From: Zetaproteobacteria bacterium CG06_land_8_20_14_3_00_59_53
Lineage (GTDB): Bacteria > Pseudomonadota > Zetaproteobacteria > Mariprofundales > Mariprofundaceae
Reading direction: 5' to 3'
Assembly: GCA_002779605.1 (NCBI GenBank)
Contig: PEWE01000013.1
Span: 80,578-144,577 of the forward strand
Length of the DNA stretch: 64,000 nt
This document shows positions 58,397 through 64,000 of the stretch, one piece after another. Both the position numbers and the translations under genes were made by a program. Each line of letters opens with the position of its first letter. Within the stretch, counting starts at the first letter, position 1. The notes beneath the pieces are model-generated. The model saw only the letters and a list, made by a program, of their open reading frames with translations, had not been told where the DNA came from and made no database searches.

Positions 58397-58464
58397 TGAA
58401 TCCGCCCGAAGGCAAAAAGCGGCCCATTGGTTTTGTGCATGGGAAGAAGGCGACTAAGGAATGA
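58393..58464 (+). CDS. micro-ORF B overlapping cas1
   Basis: 23 codons from ATG 58393 (a second ATG follows at once), basic and Pro-rich (MMNPPEGKKRPIG, then HGKKATKE). Its start overlaps the stop of micro-ORF A, and its TGA overlaps the cas1 ATG at 58461. No ribosome-binding site of its own, consistent with translational coupling. Family unknown; it could be the displaced end of the same gene as micro-ORF A. Confidence 0.4.
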   Translation: MMNPPEGKKRPIGFVHGKKATKE

Positions 58465-59423
58465 AAGATCTTTCTCCCAGCGATCTGAAAACCATCCTGC
58501 ACTCCAAGCGGGCCAATCTTTATCTGTTGGAGCATTGCCGGGTGATGCAGAAGGATGGGCGAGTTCTCTATCTGACCGAGGCAAAGGCGGAGAAGCAGTA
58601 TTTCAATATTCCAATCGCCAATACGACCGTCATTCTGTTGGGCAACGGTACTTCCATCACTCAGGCTGCGATGCGTATGCTGGCGCAGGCTGGTGTATTG
58701 ATCGGCTTTTGCGGCGGGGGCGGTACGCCGCTTTATATGGGTAATGCGATTGAGTGGATGACGCCGCAAAGCGAATATCGGCCTACTGAATATCTGCAAG
58801 GGTGGCTGGGTTTCTGGTTTGATGATGATCAGCGCTTACGCACAGCAAAAGCGATGCAGCAGGCTCGCATTGATTATTTATGCAAAGTCTGGTCGAAAGA
58901 TCGGGAGCTGAAGCTGGCAGGGTTTGATGCCGCAGATGCCGGTCTTTCCGGAGCGCTGGAGGCATGCCGCAGCAGTGTTGTATCGGCAAGCCAGACAAAT
59001 TATCTGCTGGTTACTGAGGCCAAACTGACCAAACAGCTCTATAAATTTGCGGCAAAGGCAACGAAGATGAGCTCATTTGTTCGGGAGCACGAGGCCGCCG
59101 ATAAAGCCAACGCTTTTCTCAATCATGGCAACTATCTGGCTTATGGCCTTGCCGCGACCACGCTCTGGGTGCTGGGTATTCCGCACGGATTTGCGGTAAT
59201 GCATGGGAAAACGCGCAGGGGTGCATTGGTATTTGATGTGGCAGACCTGATCAAGGATGCGCTGGTATTGCCGTGGGCATTTATTTGCGCCAAAGAGAAC
59301 GCTACAGAGCAGGAGTTTCGCCAGCAGTGTTTGCAGGCGTTTACCGATCACAAGGCGCTGGACTTTATGTTTGATCATGTGAAGGAGCAGGCGCTCAGAG
59401 ACAGGAGCGTGGCTTCGATATGA
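58461..59423 (+). CDS. cas1: CRISPR integrase Cas1, subtype I-F
   Basis: 320 residues, the I-F length. Metal-dependent integrase residues Glu186 (VTEAKLT), His248 (VMHGKTRRG), Asp259 and Asp262 (FDVADLIKDAL) are seen. LSPSDLKTILHSKRANLYLLE opens the I-F type protein (given in part as SPSDLKTIL). It would insert spacers with the Cas2 domain of Cas2-3. AAGGA precedes the ATG; the BRO-N/DinD gene begins 46 bases after its stop. Confidence 0.95.
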   Translation: MKDLSPSDLKTILHSKRANLYLLEHCRVMQKDGRVLYLTEAKAEKQYFNIPIANTTVILLGNGTSITQAAMRMLAQAGVLIGFCGGGGTPLYMGNAIEWMTPQSEYRPTEYLQGWLGFWFDDDQRLRTAKAMQQARIDYLCKVWSKDRELKLAGFDAADAGLSGALEACRSSVVSASQTNYLLVTEAKLTKQLYKFAAKATKMSSFVREHEAADKANAFLNHGNYLAYGLAATTLWVLGIPHGFAVMHGKTRRGALVFDVADLIKDALVLPWAFICAKENATEQEFRQQCLQAFTDHKALDFMFDHVKEQALRDRSVASI

Positions 59424-59469
59424 ATCAGTGGGTTGTCAAAACCAGAATCATTATCAAGGAAAGATGCCA

Positions 59470-60324
59470 ATGAAAACGGATATGACCTTATTTGAGGATT
59501 ACAAAATTCGCCGGATTTATGACGAAGAAGCGGAAATCTGGTGGTTTTCGGTGATTGACATCGTACAGGTGCTAACACAACAATCCGACTACCAAACTGC
59601 CCGCAAATATTGGAATAAACTTAAGCAACGGCTAACCAGAGAAGGTAGTGAGTCGGTGACAAATTGTCACCGACTGAAATTGCGTGCTGCCGATGGTAAA
59701 AACTACCTCACCGACGTTGCCACCGCCGAAACTCTGCTGCGTCTGGTGCAATCCGTACCCAGCTCCAAGGCCGAGCCCATCAAACTCTGGCTGGCCAAAG
59801 TAGGCTACGAACGCATGCAGGAAATGGCCGACCCTTCCCGCTCCCTTGATCGCGCCCGCGCAACCTGGCAAAAGCATGGCCGCAGTGAAAAGTGGATTCA
59901 GCGGCGCATGACCGGGCAGGAAACCCGCAACAAACTCACCGATTACTGGTCTGAACACGACATCAAGCAGGGGGAAGAATTCGCCATCCTCACCAACATC
60001 ATCCACCAGGAATGGGCTGAGGTCGGTATCAGGCAACACAAAGACCTGAAAGGCCTCAAAAGTCAGAACCTGCGTGACCACATGAGTGAAGCCGAACTCA
60101 TCTTCACCGCCCTGGCCGAATTATCCACTCGGCAGATCGCTGAAAGCGTCGATGCGACCGGCATGAATGAAAACACCATAGCGGCAAAATCCGGGGGACG
60201 TATCGCTAATAACGCACGCAAGGAACTGGAAACAAAGACCGGAAGAAAAGTCGTGACCTCTGAAAACTATCTGGCACCAGATAAAAAACCGCGCATCAAG
60301 AATGACAAAGGCAACCCCAAATGA
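59470..60324 (+). CDS. BRO-N/DinD-like protein inside the cas adaptation operon
   Basis: 284 residues. The N-terminal part (about 5-110) matches BRO-N/phage antirepressor domains (IWWFSVIDIVQVL, then ARKYWNKLKQRL and NCHRLKL...YLTDVA). The C-terminal part (about 160-284) resembles DNA-damage-inducible protein D (GLKSQNLRDHMSEAEL, then NARKELETKTGRKVV). ATG 59470 has AGGA upstream; ATG 59464 is close. The stop overlaps the cas2-3 ATG (ATGATGG). It lies exactly where cas1 usually meets cas2-3 and is not a standard cas gene. A DNA-binding or antirepressor role is inferred. Confidence 0.85.
   Translation: MKTDMTLFEDYKIRRIYDEEAEIWWFSVIDIVQVLTQQSDYQTARKYWNKLKQRLTREGSESVTNCHRLKLRAADGKNYLTDVATAETLLRLVQSVPSSKAEPIKLWLAKVGYERMQEMADPSRSLDRARATWQKHGRSEKWIQRRMTGQETRNKLTDYWSEHDIKQGEEFAILTNIIHQEWAEVGIRQHKDLKGLKSQNLRDHMSEAELIFTALAELSTRQIAESVDATGMNENTIAAKSGGRIANNARKELETKTGRKVVTSENYLAPDKKPRIKNDKGNPK
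59651..59675. repeat. perfect palindrome inside the BRO-N/DinD gene
   Basis: AGTCGGTGACAA and TTGTCACCGACT are perfect 12-bp arms around a single A, inside codons for SVTNCHR. The length and perfection suggest an intragenic operator or a structured mRNA segment. Confidence 0.6.
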
Positions 60325-63300
60325 TGGTGACGTTTATCTCCCAGTGCGAAAAGAATGCCCTGAAGAAAACCCGGCGGGTGCTCGATGCCTTTGCTGATCG
60401 TATCGGTGATAACACATGGCAGACAGTGATCACCGAGGATGGCCTGAACACAGTGAAAAAGATGCTGCGCCAGACGGCGAGCAAAAGCACTGCCGTCTCC
60501 TGCCACTGGATCAGGAGCCGTTCGCGCAGCGAGTTGATCTGGGTGGTGGGTAATCGAAGCAGATTTAATGAGCAGGGGATTGTGCCGGTGAATTACACGG
60601 AACAGGAGGTTGAACAATTAAAGGATAAGAACCAATGGAAAACACTGGAAGTCATGCAGTTCGCCGCTGCTATTGCAGGCCTGTTTCACGATATTGGCAA
60701 AGCCAATAAACTGTTTCAGAATAAAATCAATCCAGACATGAAAACCGACGCATTTGAACCGTATCGCCATGAATGGGTTTCTTTCCTATTGTTTCAGGCA
60801 TTCGTGGCGGACAAAAATGATCATCAGTGGCTGGAGGCATTAAGCGAAATAAACCAGGATGCTTTCTCATCCTGCTTTAAAGATGGTTTGGATGGCGCGA
60901 ATAGTCCCAAATTATCTGAGTTGCCAGCTTTTGGTCGCTTGGTGGCATGGCTTATCGTGACACACCACAGATTGCCAATTTATCCCGGATGGAAAGAAAA
61001 TTCCCCTCCGAATTTACAATATTTGGATGAATGGGTTGATAAAAATTTCAATGCTTTGTGGAATTCTTACCGCTGTAATGATGCGGATCAAAAAGAACGG
61101 ATAGATGAAAACTGGGTGTTTGCGGCACTGCCTTCACAAAGCATGCAATGGCGCTCCAAAGCTTGTATGTTGGCTTCTGAAGCATTGCCCAGACTGAATA
61201 CTTGGCTGAGTTCAGATGAGGACTGGTTACATGAACAGCTTTATACCAGCCACTTGTCCCGTCTTAGTTTGATTTTGGCTGATCACTATTATTCTTCTCA
61301 GGATGAAGTTACCCAAGAATGGAGAAATCCACATTACAGGGTTTATGCCAACACGCAGTGGGTTGATGGCAAACAACAATACAAACAACAGTTGGATGAA
61401 CATCTGATCGGTGTGGCGCAGCATGCAATGAAAATCACTCGGGCTTTGCCCCGTTTGAATGACAGCCTTGAAACACTTGATCCAAACAGCGCGTTGACCA
61501 AAAACGTACCAAAAGAACTAAAAGAGCATTTTGGTTGGCAGGACAAGGCGAGGAAGCTGGCTGAGAAAGTTGGTAAGGGAACTCTGAGTTACGGCTTTTT
61601 TGGTGTTAATATGGCTTCAACAGGCATGGGGAAAACCCGAGCCAATGCCAAGATTATGACTGCAATAGGACGACAAACCGGACGTGTGCGATTTAGCGTG
61701 GCTTTGGGGCTTCGTGTGCTCACCTTACAAACAGGTAAAGAATTTCAGGACGAACTCAAGCTTTCTGACGAAGAACTCGCAATTGCTGTTGGTGGAACTG
61801 CAATCAAACAGCTTTTTGAAAATCAGCAACTCCATAGAACCCAGGGGAAGGCAGGCGAAAAAACGCCAGTGGAAGATATGGGGAGTGAATCACAGGAGGG
61901 GTTGCTCGATCCGGATTTGTATGTTCACTACAAGGGCGGATTGGAAGAACACAGTCTGAGCTGTTGGACAAAGAAAGAAAATGGTCTGGATAAGATACTG
62001 CTGGCGCCTGTTTTGGTTAGCACGATTGATCACCTGATGCCCGCAACTGAAGGTACAAAAGGCGGAAAACAGATTCCTGCCACCTTACGTTTATTGACCT
62101 CTGACCTGGTATTGGATGAGCCCGATGACTTCGGATTGGATGATTTGCCTGCATTGTGCCGTCTGGTGCATTGGGCGGGTATGCTTGGCAGCCGCGTACT
62201 TCTTTCCACCGCAACCATTCCACCCGCTTTAACTTATGCACTGTTTCAGGCTTATCAGTCTGGATGGTCGCAATATGCAAAAGCGAATATTGAAGGATGG
62301 TCGGGTGAAATTACCTGTGCGTGGTTCGATGAATGGGAGAGCGATAGTAGCTTATGCAACACATTGGATGGATTTAGAAAAACGCACGAAGGATTTGTGC
62401 AAAAACGCATCAAGCATTTACAGATCTTGCCAGCAAAGCGCATGGCTGAGATTATCAGGTTAGGTCGGGAAGATAATAAAACTATCGCGGAAAGCATGGC
62501 GATTAGCATCCGAAATGGAGCGACACGCTTGCATCAGGATCATTGTCTTCACCATGAGGGAATAACGCTCTCCATCGGTTTGCTACGTATGGCCAACATC
62601 AACCCTCTAATTGCAGTTTCAAGAGCACTTTTAAAACTGGATGCGCCAGAAAGAACCTGCATTCACTATTGTATTTACCATAGTCGTTATCCGCTTGCGA
62701 TACGTTCATCTATTGAAAACAAACTGGACAGATTGCTAAATCGAAAACACCCGAGTGCCGTCTGGCAAGAGCCTGAAATCCGGCAAGCCATACAGAAGCA
62801 CCCTGAAATCCAACATCACATTTTTATTGTGTTGGCATCCCCTGTGGCAGAGGTCGGGAGGGATCACGACTACGACTGGGCCATTGTTGAGCCCAGTTCG
62901 ATGCGTTCTGTCATTCAGCTTGCAGGCCGGGTATTAAGGCACAGGAATCAGATCCCCGATAAAGCCAACATCCTGCTATTAAATAAAAATTACAAGGCAC
63001 TTGCGAATAAAATGGTGTGCTTTGAGCGTCCGGGATTTGAATCGACAAACCTAGTGATGAAATCACACGATTTGTTTGATGTTCTGGGTGATGAGCAATA
63101 TAAACAGATTACGGCAATTCAGAGAATCGCTCTACCTGCATCATATCGAACCAATGCAAATGGAGAATATGAGAATCTGATTGAGCTTGAGCATAAGGCA
63201 TTGAAAGAAAAGTTATTCAACAAAGATACGGGAGCAGGGCTGTGGTGGGAAAAACATCCGCATTGGTGCGGTGAAGTGCAACGGCAACAACGCTTCCGTG

Positions 63301-63638
63301 ATTCAAATAAGGATGAAGCCTATTTCCTTTGGCTGGATGATGCGTTTACTACCCCAAAATGGAAATGGAAGAATGAGGAAGTTTCACCGCCAGAGTTTGG
63401 TGATCCTTCGGTCAGTTTTAATGCTGTTGAAATGGATGAATTTGGAGAAGGTGTGAGCTTCTGGTTTGAGCAGGATGCTTTGACGGTTTATCAGCAACTG
63501 GCTGATGATTTTGGAATTGAATTGAAAGAAGTCAGTCGCCGTTTTGGCGAGGTTCGGCTAACGGAGTTTAGCAATGAAGCTCAGGAATACAGTTATCATC
63601 CGAGCTTAGGAATTTATCAGGAGATTGGGAGAGATTAA
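60321..63638 (+). CDS. cas3: Cas2-Cas3 fusion nuclease-helicase, subtype I-F
   Basis: 1105 residues. Cas2 domain about 1-95 (MMVTFISQCEKNALKKTRRV region), then HD nuclease with His123-Asp124 (LFHDIGKANK) and His150, and the superfamily 2 helicase: Walker A TGMGKT with Lys438, a motif II DEPDD near 599-603, STATIPP (motif III), and EVGRDHDYDWAI to QLAGRVLRHR (motifs V-VI). It forms the I-F adaptation complex with Cas1 and degrades target DNA after Csy recruitment. The start overlaps the DinD-like stop. The 3' half is A+T-rich. Confidence 0.94.
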   Translation: MMVTFISQCEKNALKKTRRVLDAFADRIGDNTWQTVITEDGLNTVKKMLRQTASKSTAVSCHWIRSRSRSELIWVVGNRSRFNEQGIVPVNYTEQEVEQLKDKNQWKTLEVMQFAAAIAGLFHDIGKANKLFQNKINPDMKTDAFEPYRHEWVSFLLFQAFVADKNDHQWLEALSEINQDAFSSCFKDGLDGANSPKLSELPAFGRLVAWLIVTHHRLPIYPGWKENSPPNLQYLDEWVDKNFNALWNSYRCNDADQKERIDENWVFAALPSQSMQWRSKACMLASEALPRLNTWLSSDEDWLHEQLYTSHLSRLSLILADHYYSSQDEVTQEWRNPHYRVYANTQWVDGKQQYKQQLDEHLIGVAQHAMKITRALPRLNDSLETLDPNSALTKNVPKELKEHFGWQDKARKLAEKVGKGTLSYGFFGVNMASTGMGKTRANAKIMTAIGRQTGRVRFSVALGLRVLTLQTGKEFQDELKLSDEELAIAVGGTAIKQLFENQQLHRTQGKAGEKTPVEDMGSESQEGLLDPDLYVHYKGGLEEHSLSCWTKKENGLDKILLAPVLVSTIDHLMPATEGTKGGKQIPATLRLLTSDLVLDEPDDFGLDDLPALCRLVHWAGMLGSRVLLSTATIPPALTYALFQAYQSGWSQYAKANIEGWSGEITCAWFDEWESDSSLCNTLDGFRKTHEGFVQKRIKHLQILPAKRMAEIIRLGREDNKTIAESMAISIRNGATRLHQDHCLHHEGITLSIGLLRMANINPLIAVSRALLKLDAPERTCIHYCIYHSRYPLAIRSSIENKLDRLLNRKHPSAVWQEPEIRQAIQKHPEIQHHIFIVLASPVAEVGRDHDYDWAIVEPSSMRSVIQLAGRVLRHRNQIPDKANILLLNKNYKALANKMVCFERPGFESTNLVMKSHDLFDVLGDEQYKQITAIQRIALPASYRTNANGEYENLIELEHKALKEKLFNKDTGAGLWWEKHPHWCGEVQRQQRFRDSNKDEAYFLWLDDAFTTPKWKWKNEEVSPPEFGDPSVSFNAVEMDEFGEGVSFWFEQDALTVYQQLADDFGIELKEVSRRFGEVRLTEFSNEAQEYSYHPSLGIYQEIGRD

Positions 63639-63937
63639 TGAGTGAAGAAACCAAGAAGCTTGAGACATGGAATGAAGTGATTATTCATTTCTTCGAGTAC
63701 AAAGTGGCGACATCTAAGCTCTATAAGGCAAGAGAGTATATCGAAGCAAAAGATAAGGACATAGTATCTGAGAAAGAGGCAAAGAAGATTGAACGCCTAA
63801 TAAAAGCAAAGGAAAAGAAACAGCTGGAGTTAGAGCAATTAAGAAAAGATGCGCCATCTACTGAAATTAGGCAGTGGATTGAGAAAACAGCGGACACAAA
63901 AATCTCCGAAGGAAAGAGCGACGTCACCCCATCTTGA
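63638..63937 (+). CDS. 99-residue coiled-coil protein coupled to cas2-3
   Basis: Starts at ATG 63638, sharing the last A of the cas2-3 TAA (TAATG). Lys/Glu-rich helices dominate (LIKAKEKKQLELEQLRK), with an aromatic N-terminal segment (WNEVIIHFFEYKVATSKLY). No recognised Cas family; the csy1/cas8f expected next in I-F does not look like this. By hand 63661-63720 has 23 G+C of 60. It may be an accessory or anti-defence-linked subunit; function unknown. Confidence 0.7.
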   Translation: MSEETKKLETWNEVIIHFFEYKVATSKLYKAREYIEAKDKDIVSEKEAKKIERLIKAKEKKQLELEQLRKDAPSTEIRQWIEKTADTKISEGKSDVTPS

Positions 63938-64000
63938 GTAGCAGTCCCGTTTAGAGTCCGGACCTCACTGTAGCCGATTTTGCAGCTAATTGCTTTGCAT
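63938..64000. other. gene-free end of window after the cas genes
   Basis: Only 63 bases remain. No ribosome-binding site with start, no CRISPR repeat and no terminator are visible, so what follows the 99-residue gene is unknown. Confidence 0.5.

Noticed and set aside
59424..59469. LexA/SOS box upstream of the DinD-like gene
   Set aside because: No CTGT-N8-ACAG pattern was seen in this gap, so damage induction cannot be claimed.
57222..64000. CRISPR array
   Set aside because: No 28-base I-F-like direct repeats were seen around or inside the cas genes; the array must lie outside the window.

Overview
The window is a dense, high-G+C chromosomal segment that reads as a chemolithoautotrophic, microaerophilic proteobacterium. 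It carries Calvin-cycle and glycolytic enzymes in one run, a PPi-dependent phosphofructokinase, a glycogen cycle, a high-affinity cbb3 oxidase cluster with its assembly genes, a periplasmic carbonic anhydrase and an oxygen-binding hemerythrin. A Zetaproteobacterium (Mariprofundus-like iron oxidiser) fits this set best, but that identification is inference from gene content only; RuBisCO and iron-oxidation genes are not in the window.

Layout. 1-4945: end of an aro operon (aroK), a PilZ protein coupled to a membrane adenylate cyclase, a glycerate-kinase-like protein, rhlE, and a small membrane-protein gene broken by an in-frame stop. 5041-14027 (minus): tkt, gap, pgk, pyk and fba, with glpX and an inositol-phosphatase-family gene upstream. 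14155-18814 (plus): PPi-PFK, bacteriohemerythrin, a short chalcone-isomerase-like protein and glycogen phosphorylase. 18902-21284 (minus): ROK glucokinase and glgA. 21390-30838: a convergent membrane protein, then ccoNOQP, an unlisted 37-residue membrane peptide, ccoGHIS and a TauE/DsbD-like membrane protein. 31023-35726: tRNA-Phe, then dcd-metF-pdxB-orn-orf and a LysR regulator divergent from leuCD. 37997-39790: OmpA lipoprotein, a decayed REP-associated transposase, and a peroxiredoxin.

39945-56157 is a phosphate and polyphosphate island: ppk1, ppx, ppk2, an Na/Pi cotransporter, phoU-pstBACS, an anion porin, a stand-alone cyclic-nucleotide-binding protein and phoBR. Two back-to-back Pho-box-like direct repeats lie between the porin and the nucleotide-binding protein. 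Together these genes would import phosphate, store it as polyphosphate and regulate both.

56241-64000: a delta-class-like carbonic anhydrase, then a compact type I-F CRISPR-Cas module. It starts with a WYL regulator and two overlapping micro-ORFs, then cas1, a BRO-N/DinD-like gene, cas2-cas3 and a 99-residue coiled-coil protein. Most junctions are ATGA or TAATG overlaps. The BRO-N/DinD gene sits where cas1 normally abuts cas2-3 and contains a perfect 12-bp-arm palindrome. The right end is visibly more A+T-rich than the housekeeping genes. No CRISPR repeats and no csy1-csy4 genes are seen before the window ends. This module is the best candidate for an undescribed system here.
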